Assembly (NCBI GenBank): GCA_017526525.1
Contig: JAFXRG010000034.1
Location: 1-64,000, forward strand
Direction of reading: 5' to 3'
Origin: Clostridia bacterium
GTDB taxonomy: Bacteria > Bacillota > Clostridia > Christensenellales > Aristaeellaceae
Length of the DNA stretch: 64,000 nt
Positions 1 through 7,602 of the stretch are shown piece by piece (position 1 is the first letter of the stretch; every line of letters begins with the position of its first letter). Both the position numbers and the translations under genes were made by a program. The notes under the pieces are model-generated. The model did no database searches. It was not told the DNA's origin and saw nothing but the letters and a program-made list of their open reading frames with translations.

Positions 1-471
1 CTGCAGGTTGTGGTCGGCACCACGGTGCAGTTTGTGGCGGATGAACTGAAACAAATGTGCGGGCCGCAGGCTGCGGCCCCGGTGCCCGGGCAAAGCGGCG
101 GCGGGAAAACGGATGATGTCCGGGAAAAGGCTGCTCCGGCGGCGGTGCCGGGGACGCACCGAAGGGTTACCCCGCAGGATCTGATCTTCAGCGCACCTGC
201 CGTATTTCCGGGCGGAGACCGCTTTGAATATATCATTACGGACAAAACCGGTATCCATGCCCGGCCGGCGGGGGAGATTGTGAAAATCGTGAAACAGTAT
301 AACTGTGAAGTAACCGCGGAAGCCGGAGGGAAAAGCGGCGCCGCGGACAGCGTGATTGCACTGATGTCACTGGGCGCGGCGGAAGGTACCCGGATTACAT
401 TCCGGGCGTCCGGACCGGAAGGCTCTCAGGCGCTTGAGGCGCTCTATCAATATGTGAAGGAGAATCTCTGA
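1..471 (+). CDS. PTS permease C-terminal part: end of EIIB plus fused HPr domain (5' truncated by window)
   Basis: The reading frame is open from base 1, so the gene begins upstream. The first ~20 codons look like the end of a glucose-family EIIB domain. A proline/alanine/glycine-rich linker follows (to about codon 60), then a complete HPr domain of ~85 residues. In HPr the phosphorylatable histidine sits in GIHARPA (codon at 256-258), and the regulatory serine is preserved in DSVIALMSLG (codon at 349-351), so both PEP-dependent phosphorylation and HPr-kinase control look possible. The role is sugar uptake with phosphorylation at the membrane. The stop overlaps the next ATG by one base (TGATG), implying translational coupling with the Enzyme I-EIIA gene. 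The sugar cannot be told without the EIIC part. HPr assignment is firm; the EIIB assignment rests on a short stretch. Confidence 0.82.
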   Translation: MQVVVGTTVQFVADELKQMCGPQAAAPVPGQSGGGKTDDVREKAAPAAVPGTHRRVTPQDLIFSAPAVFPGGDRFEYIITDKTGIHARPAGEIVKIVKQYNCEVTAEAGGKSGAADSVIALMSLGAAEGTRITFRASGPEGSQALEALYQYVKENL

Positions 472-2453
472 TGCCCCGATATGAATGCAGGACTGCCCAG
501 AAAGGATTTGCCGCGGGGAAGGCGTTTGTCATCCGTCCGGACCGGACCGGGGAATACCGGCAGGGGAATCCCGCGGAGGAGAGCGACCGGCTGGAAACGG
601 CAGCGGCGGAAATGAACCGCCGGCTGGAAGCCGGGAAGGAACACGCAGATCCGGCGGAGTCGGCAGTCATTGACGCGGAGATCCTGATCCTGAACGGGGA
701 GGAATTCCTCGGTTCAGCCCGCCGGGGTATCCGGGAGGAACGGCTGGGCGCACCGGAGGCGGTGAAGCAGGCGGCGGAGAAACTGTGCGGAATGCTCACG
801 GAAAGCGGACAGGATTATATCCGTCAGCGGTGCGAGGATGTCCGCGGACTTGCCGCGGGACTGACCGCGCTGATCACAGGCGGACTGGAGACGCCCGCGG
901 AGCCATGCATCCTGGCGGGGAGCGAACTGAGCCCCGGACAGATCACCATGATCGGCCCGGAAATGATCCGGGGAATCCTGACGGAAACGGGATCAGCCAC
1001 ATCCCATGTATCCGTGCTGGCAGGCAACTACGGTATTCCCTATCTGTACGGGCTGGAAAACCTGCCGGAGAAAGTGCATCATCAGGACTATCTGATCCTC
1101 GACCCGGAGGGGGCGGGCGTCTGGGTGAATCCGCCGGCGGAAAAGATCCGGGAGGCGGAAGCGCGCCAGGCGGAGATCGCGGAGGCCCGGGAAAAACAGC
1201 GAAAGCAGGCGGCCGGGAGGGTCACGCGGACGAAGATCTGCGCCAACATCTCCCGGGCGGAGGAAGCGGACGGACTCCCGGAGAAGGGAGCGGACGGAAT
1301 CGGGCTGTTCCGGTCGGAACTGCTGTTCCTGAACGGAGCGAAGGCGCCGACGGAGGAGGAACAGTTCGAGGCATACCGTCACGCAGCCGAAGCGATGGAA
1401 GGCCGGGAAACCGTGATCCGGACCATGGACATCGGATCGGATAAGCACGCGGTATGGCTGGAGATGCCGAAGGAAATCAATCCGGCGCTTGGCCTCCGGG
1501 GGCTGAGGGTTTCCCTGGAACACCGGGAACTATTCAGGACACAGCTGCGGGCTCTGCTCCGCGCCGCGGTATACGGAAACATCCGGATCATGATCCCGAT
1601 GATCGCCTCGGAATGGGAACTGGATGAAGTGCTGCGGGAAATGCAGACAGCTGCGTTGGAACTGGAACAGCGGAGGGAACAATACCGGATTCCGGAAATC
1701 GGCGTGATGATTGAGACGCCGGCGGCAGTGATAATCGCCGCGGCACTGGCGGAGAAGGCACGATTTTTCAGCATCGGGACAAACGACCTGACGCAGTATA
1801 CGCTGGCGGTGGACCGGGAGGCGCGCGGCATGGACCGGTACTGCGACCCGATGCATGAGGCTGTCATACGTATGATCGCGATGGCGACGGAAGCGGCGCA
1901 CGCAAAGCATATCCCGGTCGCCGTATGCGGCGAGCTGGCCGGGGACCCCCGGGGGACGGAACGACTGATCCGGCTCGGCGTGGACGAGCTGTCCGTATCT
2001 CCCGCGAAACTCGCGCAGGTCCGCGAACGGGCGGCAGAGATTGAGGACAGCATGGCGCGGGAAATCCGGAAAGAAAGGGATGAGGGAATCCGGTCCCCCG
2101 CGGAGGGAGAACTGATCCCGATGGCGGAAATTCCGGATCCTGTGTTTTCCGGCGGCGTGATGGGGAAATGCGTCGGCGTGATCCCGGCGAATGGAAAGAT
2201 ATACGCACCCGTCAGTGGAACCGTGGCGACGGTGGCCGCCACCAGGCATGCGGTCTCCCTGCGGGGAAACGGGGAAGAGATCCTGATCCACGCAGGACTG
2301 GATACTGTCCGGCTGAACGGGGAAGGCTTCAGCGTTTATGTCAGCGAAGGGGAGAATGTGAAGCAGGGACAGCTGATCATGGAGATGGATCCGGAGCTGA
2401 TCCGCGCCCGGGGATTCAACCCGATGATCATCGTTGTCCGGATCAGTTCCTGA
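471..2453 (+). CDS. ptsI: PTS Enzyme I fused to a C-terminal glucose-type EIIA domain
   Basis: 660 residues. Residues ~1-530 are Enzyme I, which takes phosphate from PEP and passes it to HPr. The phosphohistidine is near residue 179 in the motif SATSHVS, and the PEP-binding half contains GIGLFRSE and CGELAGD. Residues ~550-660 are an EIIA-glc/Crr-type domain starting at DPVFSGG, with the two active-site histidines near 593 (TRHA) and 607 (LIHAG) and the typical DTVRLNGEGF. The EIIA domain ends shortly after its last core strand, about 25 residues shorter than free-standing Crr. Standard Enzyme I is ~570 residues, so the length fits a fusion. With the upstream EII-HPr protein, the whole phosphorelay is carried on two polypeptides. 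The GGAGA just upstream of the ATG lies inside the previous gene. Confidence 0.93.
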   Translation: MPRYECRTAQKGFAAGKAFVIRPDRTGEYRQGNPAEESDRLETAAAEMNRRLEAGKEHADPAESAVIDAEILILNGEEFLGSARRGIREERLGAPEAVKQAAEKLCGMLTESGQDYIRQRCEDVRGLAAGLTALITGGLETPAEPCILAGSELSPGQITMIGPEMIRGILTETGSATSHVSVLAGNYGIPYLYGLENLPEKVHHQDYLILDPEGAGVWVNPPAEKIREAEARQAEIAEAREKQRKQAAGRVTRTKICANISRAEEADGLPEKGADGIGLFRSELLFLNGAKAPTEEEQFEAYRHAAEAMEGRETVIRTMDIGSDKHAVWLEMPKEINPALGLRGLRVSLEHRELFRTQLRALLRAAVYGNIRIMIPMIASEWELDEVLREMQTAALELEQRREQYRIPEIGVMIETPAAVIIAAALAEKARFFSIGTNDLTQYTLAVDREARGMDRYCDPMHEAVIRMIAMATEAAHAKHIPVAVCGELAGDPRGTERLIRLGVDELSVSPAKLAQVRERAAEIEDSMAREIRKERDEGIRSPAEGELIPMAEIPDPVFSGGVMGKCVGVIPANGKIYAPVSGTVATVAATRHAVSLRGNGEEILIHAGLDTVRLNGEGFSVYVSEGENVKQGQLIMEMDPELIRARGFNPMIIVVRISS

Positions 2454-2585
2454 ACTGGAGGCAGTCCCTGTCCAACGGTTGCGGCATGATTTGCTCCACG
2501 CTGCCCGGAAACCTGGTCCTGAAGAGAGATCGTTCGCCGGTGCCTGTTCACTGATCTGAGCCCCTTTGAATCATGACGGTACGCA

Positions 2586-2627
2586 AAAAGCCGCCTGCGG
2601 AAACGAAAGAACGCAGGCAGCTTTTTT
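2586..2627 (+). terminator. Rho-independent terminator after the PTS operon
   Basis: A 10-bp stem with one mismatch (2590-2599 with 2612-2621) is followed by six T residues. It lies 130 bp after the Enzyme I-EIIA stop. I see no gene in the rest of the 2454-2755 interval. Confidence 0.75.
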
Positions 2628-2755
2628 GTATGTTTACTGATCTGAGTTTTTTACCGGAAGTGCCTTTCAGGCATTGCACTGCCGTCCGGCGTTTTGCTGT
2701 GTATAAACAGATGAAAAAAATCCTGAACGACAACGCTGGAAGGAGTTGTACAATA

Positions 2756-3001
2756 ATGAGTGAACTGAAAAAAAGGCTTTCAACCGAAGCAATGGAGAAA
2801 AAAACCGGCGGCACCATGCCTGAGTGGTCTGCGTACTGCGATTATCTTGCCGCCAAATATAAAACAAAGGATTACGATGTATATTACAATAAGTGCACAT
2901 GGGAAGAACGGCACTATATGTATCTGATTCAGAATCACAAGAAGGGTGAACCGATGCCGGAATGCCCGAATCCCGATTTCGTGCTGAAAGACTGGATGTA
3001 A
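2756..3001 (+). CDS. Small hypothetical protein, 81 aa
   Basis: I do not recognise this protein. The reading frame stays open from 2573, but the ATG at 2756 is preceded by GGAAGGAG at the right distance, and the upstream terminator lies inside the longer frame, so the short form is preferred. The product is hydrophilic and rich in Lys, Tyr and Glu, with two cysteines (NKC and PEC) and a tyrosine-rich centre (DYDVYYNKCTWEERHYMY). There is no signal peptide or membrane segment. It stands alone between the PTS operon and the biotin genes. Confidence 0.5.
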   Translation: MSELKKRLSTEAMEKKTGGTMPEWSAYCDYLAAKYKTKDYDVYYNKCTWEERHYMYLIQNHKKGEPMPECPNPDFVLKDWM

Positions 3002-3177
3002 AAAAGTCAGCTTATCAGGAACAGTCATGGCAGCGGTTTCATCTTTATTTGCCGGATAATGAAAAGAACAGAGGCAGTTTTCCCAATTGACCTTTGAAAA
3101 AAAATGAAAACACGGGACCCGTTTGAAAATAAAGGGCTCCGGGTTTTGGTTACGTAAACTTTTTGCACTTCATGAAG

Positions 3178-3206
3178 TTGACGTATTGCGCTTTATGTGC
3201 TATCTT
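3178..3206 (+). promoter_or_regulatory. Sigma-A promoter of the birA-bioY operon
   Basis: TTGACG at 3178-3183, a 17-bp spacer, and TATCTT at 3201-3206, 43 bp before the birA ATG. The palindrome TTACGTAA lies just upstream around 3149-3157 and could be part of an autoregulatory operator, but I cannot show a full BirA box. Confidence 0.65.
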
Positions 3207-3248
3207 ACGGTGCGTAAAGAGCGATCAGCATGAAGGGAGGCGCGGACC

Positions 3249-4259
3249 ATGAACGCCAAACAGCAGGTTTCCATACTTCTGGAGGAAGCCGGGCAGGAAT
3301 ACCTGTCAGGAAACGCCATTGCGGAAGAGCTGGGCATCACCCGTGCGGCGGTATGGAAGTGCATCCGCCAGATGGAGGAGGACGGCTACCGTGTCGAGGT
3401 GGCCCGGAAGGGATACCGCCTCAGCGAAGAGAGCGACGCCATCAGTAAAAACGCCGTCCTCCGGTATCTGGGCGACGCGGCGCCGCTGTTTGACGTGGAG
3501 GTGCTCAGCGAAGTGGACTCCACCAACAACCATCTCAAACGCATGGCCGCTGAACTGAAGGCAGCGGGGGGCGGCGAAGCCGCTCCCTGGCGGACGGTCA
3601 TCGCCGGGTGCCAAAGCGCCGGCCGGGGCCGTATGGGCAGGACCTTTGTCTCTCCCGCGGGCAGCGGCGTGTACCTGAGCGTGTTTCTCACGCCGCAGCT
3701 CTCAGCCAGCCAGGCTGTACGGATCACCACGGCGGCGGCTGTGGCGGCCTGCCGCGCCATAGAGGCCTGCACCGCCGGGGAAGGCCCGGAACGGCAGCCG
3801 TGTATCAAATGGGTCAACGACATCCTGATCGATGGCAGAAAGACATGCGGCATCCTGACGGAGGCTTCCGTCGATCTGGAAAGCGGAGGACTGGATTGGG
3901 CTATCATGGGCATCGGGTTCAACGTGTACGAGCCGGAGGGAGGTTTCCCCGGGGAACTGCAAGCCATCGCCGGGCCCATCGCCCTGAACCGCCGGCGGGA
4001 CCTCAGGAGCCGGATCGCTGCCGCTTTCCTGAAGAGCTTCCGCGAGATTTACTCGGATCTGGAAAACGGAGGCTTTGCGGAGGAATATAAAGCGAGGAGC
4101 TTCCTGATCGGCCGGCCCGTTTACGTGATTCGCAACGGCGAGGTTCGTCCGGCCACGGCCTGCAGCATTGACGGCGAGTGCCGCCTGCTGGTCCGCTATG
4201 AGGACGGCTCTTCGGAAGCCCTCTCTTCCGGCGAAGTGAGCGTGAGGCCTGCCTTATGA
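3249..4259 (+). CDS. birA: Bifunctional biotin--[acetyl-CoA-carboxylase] ligase / biotin repressor
   Basis: 336 residues. The N-terminal ~65 residues form a winged helix-turn-helix (GNAIAEELGITRAAVWKCI), as in class II BirA proteins that also act as repressors. The catalytic domain holds the biotinyl-AMP loop AGRGRMGRTF (near residues 122-131) and KWVNDILIDGRKTCGIL (near 190-206), with the SH3-like C-terminal domain after ~290. It makes biotinyl-AMP and transfers biotin to carboxylase carrier domains. The ATG follows AAGGGAGG. It overlaps the next gene by four bases (ATGA), so birA, the DUF1284 gene and bioY are one operon, consistent with biotin-responsive control of uptake. Confidence 0.95.
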   Translation: MNAKQQVSILLEEAGQEYLSGNAIAEELGITRAAVWKCIRQMEEDGYRVEVARKGYRLSEESDAISKNAVLRYLGDAAPLFDVEVLSEVDSTNNHLKRMAAELKAAGGGEAAPWRTVIAGCQSAGRGRMGRTFVSPAGSGVYLSVFLTPQLSASQAVRITTAAAVAACRAIEACTAGEGPERQPCIKWVNDILIDGRKTCGILTEASVDLESGGLDWAIMGIGFNVYEPEGGFPGELQAIAGPIALNRRRDLRSRIAAAFLKSFREIYSDLENGGFAEEYKARSFLIGRPVYVIRNGEVRPATACSIDGECRLLVRYEDGSSEALSSGEVSVRPAL

Positions 4260-4657
4260 AGCTGCGGCCCCATCATTTGCTGTGCGTCCAGAAATACACC
4301 GGCAGCGGGTACGATGACGCTTTTACGGCCGGCATGGATGCGCTTGTGCGCCGGCTGACAGCCTGCCCTGATACTGCCGTCACGCTTGTCGAAGGACGGG
4401 ATGATCTGTGCGCTGCCTGCCCGCACATGGCCGGCAGCAGATGCGATTCCGAGGAAAAGGTAAATCGCCTGGACCGGGGCGTACTGGAGGCCTGCAGTTT
4501 CTCCGCGGGCGAAACGCGCAGCTGGAGCACGCTGGCCCGGACGGCAAGGGAACAGGTGCTTGAAAAGGAAACGTTTATAAAGGTTTGCGGGTGCTGCGAG
4601 TGGTTCGGACTATGCAGGGACACGCGGAAGGGATGGATATATGGAAAAGAAGACTAA
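4256..4657 (+). CDS. DUF1284 family cysteine-rich protein
   Basis: 133 residues. It begins with the family hallmark LRPHHLLC and carries two cysteine clusters: CAACPHM...C in the middle and KVCGCCEWFGLC near the end, with CDS and ACSF between. The arrangement suggests a metal or iron-sulfur centre, but the function is not known. It overlaps birA by four bases at its start and bioY by 17 bases at its end, so the three genes are tightly coupled. That placement suggests, as inference only, a link with biotin handling. There is no signal peptide or membrane helix. Confidence 0.8.
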   Translation: MKLRPHHLLCVQKYTGSGYDDAFTAGMDALVRRLTACPDTAVTLVEGRDDLCAACPHMAGSRCDSEEKVNRLDRGVLEACSFSAGETRSWSTLARTAREQVLEKETFIKVCGCCEWFGLCRDTRKGWIYGKED

Positions 4658-5201
4658 GGGATTCCAGACAAAGGATCTGGCCTATGTGGCGGTATGCGCC
4701 GTGCTGATGGCCGTGTGCTCGTGGATCAGCATCCCGGCGGCGGTTCCGTTTACACTGCAGACTTTTGCCGTCTTCTGCAGTCTGGGGTTCCTGGGCGGCA
4801 GGCGGGGTACTGCTGCCATACTGGTCTATCTTCTGCTGGGCGCCCTGGGCGTCCCGGTGTTTGCGGGCTTCAGCGGCGGCATCGGCATCCTCTTCGGAGC
4901 CACCGGAGGGTATCTGCTGGGTTTCATTCTCATGGGCCTCGTTTACTGGCTCGGGGAGCAGCTGAGCAGGGACGGCAGGGGTGTCAGGGGTGTCAGGATC
5001 GTTTCCATGATACTGGGCCTCCTGCTATGTTATGCCTTCGGGACTGCCTGGTTCATGTTCGTGTACGCCCGGCAGAGCGGCGCCATCGCCCTGGGTACGG
5101 CACTTGCCTGGTGCGTGATCCCCTTTCTCCTTCCGGATCTCGTAAAGCTGGCTTTGGCACTGCAGCTGTCCGGCAGGCTCCGCAAGGTGCTGCACCTCTG
5201 A
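4641..5201 (+). CDS. bioY: BioY biotin transporter substrate-binding (S) component
   Basis: 186 residues with about six hydrophobic segments. The N-terminus (LAYVAVCAVLMAVCSWISIP), the PFTLQTFAVF motif and the GGIGILFGATGGYLLGF segment are typical of BioY. It captures biotin at the membrane and works alone or with an ECF energising module (EcfA/EcfT), which is not in this window. The ATG lies within the end of the DUF1284 gene, following GGAAGGG. Co-transcription with birA supports biotin as the substrate. Confidence 0.95.
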   Translation: MEKKTKGFQTKDLAYVAVCAVLMAVCSWISIPAAVPFTLQTFAVFCSLGFLGGRRGTAAILVYLLLGALGVPVFAGFSGGIGILFGATGGYLLGFILMGLVYWLGEQLSRDGRGVRGVRIVSMILGLLLCYAFGTAWFMFVYARQSGAIALGTALAWCVIPFLLPDLVKLALALQLSGRLRKVLHL

Positions 5202-5211
5202 TTGTTATTCG

Positions 5212-5508
5212 GTGACAGGAACGCGAAAACAGGCTTCCTTCCAGTCCGCGATCAGGGCGATGCTGACTTTGCTGCTTCCCGCAGAACTGCCCGAAGCATG
5301 CGCTGGTTTTTCCACGCTGCGCAAGGTGGTGCTGGTGACGCCGCTGACGCTGCTGCTGCCCGGGCTTGGGCTGGGAGCCGACGGCGTGTTCTGGGCGGAA
5401 CTGATCAGCCAGGTGACCGGGGCATCCGCCTGCTTTATCACGATGGTGATGCTGATCTGGAGAAAAATGAAGAGGCCGGATGGAGATCCGCAGGGGGACA
5501 TGGTATAA
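5212..5508 (+). pseudogene. Remnant of a MATE-family efflux protein (C-terminal fragment)
   Basis: A 98-codon open frame resembles only the last part of a MATE antiporter: SAIRAML followed by LRKVVLVTPLTLLLP and then DGVFWAELISQVTG before a basic tail. Full proteins have ~450 residues and twelve helices; here at most two helices remain, and the spacing between the first two motifs looks disturbed. It starts 11 bp after bioY. I read it as a decayed gene whose 3' end now carries the promoter of the next gene. Confidence 0.6.
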
Positions 5509-5509
5509 T
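5481..5509 (+). promoter_or_regulatory. Candidate promoter of the GNAT gene
   Basis: The extended -10 TGGTATAAT ends at 5509. TGGAGA at 5481-5486 is a weak -35 with a 17-bp spacer. The GNAT start codon is 37 bp downstream. Confidence 0.55.
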
Positions 5510-5545
5510 CAGACATCAGCCACCCGGGAAAGGGGATGAATTTTC

Positions 5546-5998
5546 ATGGAGTATTCGATCAGGAATATCAGGATCGAGGATTATGACGCGATTTATACGC
5601 TTTGGACGGAGACGGAACAGAGCCGCCGGGCCCTGAACCCGGTGGATGACAGCCGGGAAGGCATCGGGCGGTACCTGGCACGGAATCCCGGCACTTGCTT
5701 TGCCGCGGTCTTGGAGGGAAGGATGATCGGGGTGATCCTGACCGGGCATGACGGGCGCAGGGGAATGATTCACCATCTGTGCGTTCATCCGGATTTCCGA
5801 CGGATGGGGATTGCTTCCCACCTGGTGGCCGCGGCGGAGGAAGCGCTGCGGAAGGAAGGAATCCAGAAAATATTCGGGCTGGTGTTCACCGATAATGTAT
5901 CGGCCAACGCCTTCTGGGAAAAAGAGGGGTACTCGCTGCGGACCAATCTGAACTACCGCAACAAGAGCCTGAATGAACGGATTCCGGTGGGAGAATAA
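5546..5998 (+). CDS. GNAT family N-acetyltransferase
   Basis: 150 residues, the usual length for a single-domain GNAT enzyme. The acetyl-CoA-binding motif A is visible as HHLCVHPDFRRMGIASHLV (near residues 73-91), followed by motif B with VFTDNVSANAFWEKEGY. It would transfer an acetyl group from acetyl-CoA to an amine; the substrate cannot be read from sequence. The closest look is to RimI/YpeA-type proteins. The ATG has GGAAAGGGGATG upstream and the gene has its own promoter. It is a stand-alone gene after the biotin operon. Confidence 0.9.
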   Translation: MEYSIRNIRIEDYDAIYTLWTETEQSRRALNPVDDSREGIGRYLARNPGTCFAAVLEGRMIGVILTGHDGRRGMIHHLCVHPDFRRMGIASHLVAAAEEALRKEGIQKIFGLVFTDNVSANAFWEKEGYSLRTNLNYRNKSLNERIPVGE

Positions 5999-6041
5999 AA
6001 GCGATCTGATATACTGAAACAGAATCGGGAGGAGAAGGAAC

Positions 6042-6197
6042 ATGCAGTACAGGCGGCTGTGAATCAATATCGTGGATTGCCGGATGCCTGATCCGAAATC
6101 CAGGGACATTATCGGACAGGTAATTGAAAAAGACCGTGCCGGATGGATTGTGCAGGGGGAACTGCCCCCTTGGCTCACAGAAGGAGGATCATTATGA
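6042..6197 (+). pseudogene. 51-codon frame interrupted by an in-frame TGA; recoded or broken small gene
   Basis: A good ribosome site (GGGAGGAGAAGGA) precedes ATG at 6042. Six codons (MQYRRL) are followed by TGA at 6060-6062. The same frame then runs on to TGA at 6195-6197, whose ATGA overlaps the start of the next small frame. The part after the stop includes NIVDCRMPDPKSRDIIG and GWIVQGELPPWL, which looks protein-like but unfamiliar to me. It could be a point-mutated gene, a remnant, or a recoded TGA; I cannot decide. A TATACT -10-like element sits at 6010-6015 with a weak -35. Confidence 0.35.
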
Positions 6198-6343
6198 TTC
6201 AGATAACAATGCGTATTATAGAGCAACTGCTGAACGGTTCCGGCACAGAGGAAACACTGTCCGACGGGCTGGAACTCCTGGGGAATCCGCAACCCCAAAG
6301 CCACCGGGAATTTTTCTATAATTTCGGCTTTGGGAAATGTTAA
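6194..6343 (+). CDS. Small hypothetical protein, 49 aa
   Basis: ATG at 6194 follows a strong AAGGAGG at a spacing of 6 bases and overlaps the stop of the preceding small frame by ATGA. The product (MIQITMRIIEQLLNGSG then GLELLGNPQPQ and a C-terminal FGFGKC) has no recognisable domain or membrane segment. The ribosome site supports translation; the lack of any known family and the odd neighbour make it uncertain. Confidence 0.35.
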   Translation: MIQITMRIIEQLLNGSGTEETLSDGLELLGNPQPQSHREFFYNFGFGKC

Positions 6344-6347
6344 GGCA

Positions 6348-6389
6348 TAAAAAAACCCGGGAACCCGCATAAACATTGGGTTCCCGGGG
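6348..6389 (-). terminator. Terminator of guaA (probably bidirectional)
   Basis: A perfect CCCGGGAACCC / GGGTTCCCGGG hairpin is followed on the minus strand by a run of T (A-run at 6348-6355 on plus). It lies just after the guaA stop and also closes the small plus-strand frames. Confidence 0.8.
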
Positions 6390-6398
6390 TTGTTCCAT

Positions 6399-7385
6399 TC
6401 ACTCCCACTCGATGGTGGCGACTGGCTTTTCCGAGATGTCCCACAGGACACGGTTGACGCCGTTTACGTTTTCAATGATCCGGTCCCGGATGCGGGAAAG
6501 GACGCTGAAGGGGATTTCCGGAACGGTGGCGGTGACGGCGTCCACAGTGTTGACGGCGCGGATCACCACGGCCCAGCCCATATAGCGTTCGCCTTTTCCG
6601 TTCACATACTTGATGCCGGTGGACTGGAAATCCGGAACAGCGCAGAAGTACTGCCACGGAACATCAGGCAGGGCACCGATTTCCTCCCGGACGATGGCAT
6701 CCGCCTCCCGGAGGGCCTCCAGGCGATCCCGGGTGATGGCACCGACGCAGCGGACGCCCAGGCCGGGGCCGGGGAAGGGCTGACGGTAGACCATGCCGTC
6801 CGGCAAGCCCAGGGCCTTGCCGACTACGCGGACTTCGTCCTTATACAGAAGTTTGACGGGCTCCACCAGCTCAAACTGCAGATCATCCGGCAGGCCACCC
6901 ACGTTATGGTGCGCCTTGACGCCGACGCTTTCGGTAATATCCGGATAGATGGTTCCCTGGGCCAGGAAGGCGATGCCGTCCTGCTTGCGGGCCTCTTCCT
7001 CAAAGACACGGATAAACTCGGCACCGATGATTTTGCGTTTCTGTTCCGGATCGCTGACGCCGGCCAGCTTGTCCAGGAAACGATCCACCGCGTCCACATA
7101 GATCAGGTTGGCGTTCATCTGGTTCCGGAATACCTCGACCACCTGCTCCGGTTCGCCTTTGCGCAGGAGACCGTGGTTGACGTGCACGCAGACCAGGTTC
7201 CGGCCGATGGCTTTGATCAGCAGGGCGGCGACCACAGAGCTGTCCACGCCGCCGGACAGGGCCAGCAGGACTTTTTTGTCTCCCACCTGCTCCTTTACGG
7301 CTTTCACCTGCTCCTCAATAAAGGCGGCGGCAAGCTCCGGGGTGGTGATGCGCTGCATGCTTTCGGGCCGTTTGTTGTTCTCCAT
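6399..7385 (-). CDS. guaA: GMP synthase, ATP-pyrophosphatase subunit only (no glutaminase domain)
   Basis: 328 residues. It contains the PP-loop SGGVDSS (near residues 44-50), the XMP-binding region and dimerisation domain through to the typical C-terminus WDISEKPVATIEWE. It converts XMP to GMP with ATP and ammonia. Usual bacterial GuaA has ~510 residues with an N-terminal class I glutaminase; here the protein starts ~40 residues before the PP-loop, so that domain is absent, as in the split enzymes of archaea (GuaAb). No glutaminase partner is encoded nearby, so it would need a subunit encoded elsewhere or free ammonia. The start is preceded by GGGAGGAT. It is monocistronic with its own promoter and terminator. 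Confidence 0.93.
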   Translation of the reverse strand: MENNKRPESMQRITTPELAAAFIEEQVKAVKEQVGDKKVLLALSGGVDSSVVAALLIKAIGRNLVCVHVNHGLLRKGEPEQVVEVFRNQMNANLIYVDAVDRFLDKLAGVSDPEQKRKIIGAEFIRVFEEEARKQDGIAFLAQGTIYPDITESVGVKAHHNVGGLPDDLQFELVEPVKLLYKDEVRVVGKALGLPDGMVYRQPFPGPGLGVRCVGAITRDRLEALREADAIVREEIGALPDVPWQYFCAVPDFQSTGIKYVNGKGERYMGWAVVIRAVNTVDAVTATVPEIPFSVLSRIRDRIIENVNGVNRVLWDISEKPVATIEWE

Positions 7386-7437
7386 CTCTTATCCTCCCAT
7401 CATTGTGCAAAAATAAAAATCAGCCAATACAGACACA

Positions 7438-7466
7438 AGAATAGGAAAAGAAGGGGTGTCTGTCAA
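7438..7466 (-). promoter_or_regulatory. Sigma-A promoter of guaA, framed by an inverted repeat
   Basis: On the minus strand: TTGACA (7461-7466), a 17-bp spacer and TATTCT (7438-7443). CAGACAC (7430-7436) and GTGTCTG (7456-7462) form an inverted repeat around the -10 and -35, which may be an operator. Confidence 0.75.
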
Positions 7467-7559
7467 TCAAAAAAAATGACAGAATTATGAATCCTTTTTT
7501 TCAGAAACTCTAACTTTCCTCTGTCCGAACGCGAAAGGGAATCCGAAGAAGAAAATAGA

Positions 7560-7588
7560 TTGACAAGGGACGGAAAGATGTTTACAAT
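7560..7588 (+). promoter_or_regulatory. Sigma-A promoter of manA
   Basis: TTGACA at 7560-7565, a 17-bp spacer and TACAAT at 7583-7588. It is near-consensus. Putative operator hexamers lie immediately downstream of the expected start. Confidence 0.8.
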
Positions 7589-7602
7589 AACGCTGCCGGA
7601 AA

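Noticed and set aside
3140..3215. A complete BirA operator upstream of birA
   Set aside because: Only the short palindrome TTACGTAA and loosely related TACG elements are present; a two-arm BirA box with proper spacing is not visible.
6042..6110. Selenocysteine insertion at the in-frame TGA
   Set aside because: I could not build a convincing SECIS hairpin directly after the TGA and no selenoprotein machinery is in the window, so it is recorded only as an open possibility.
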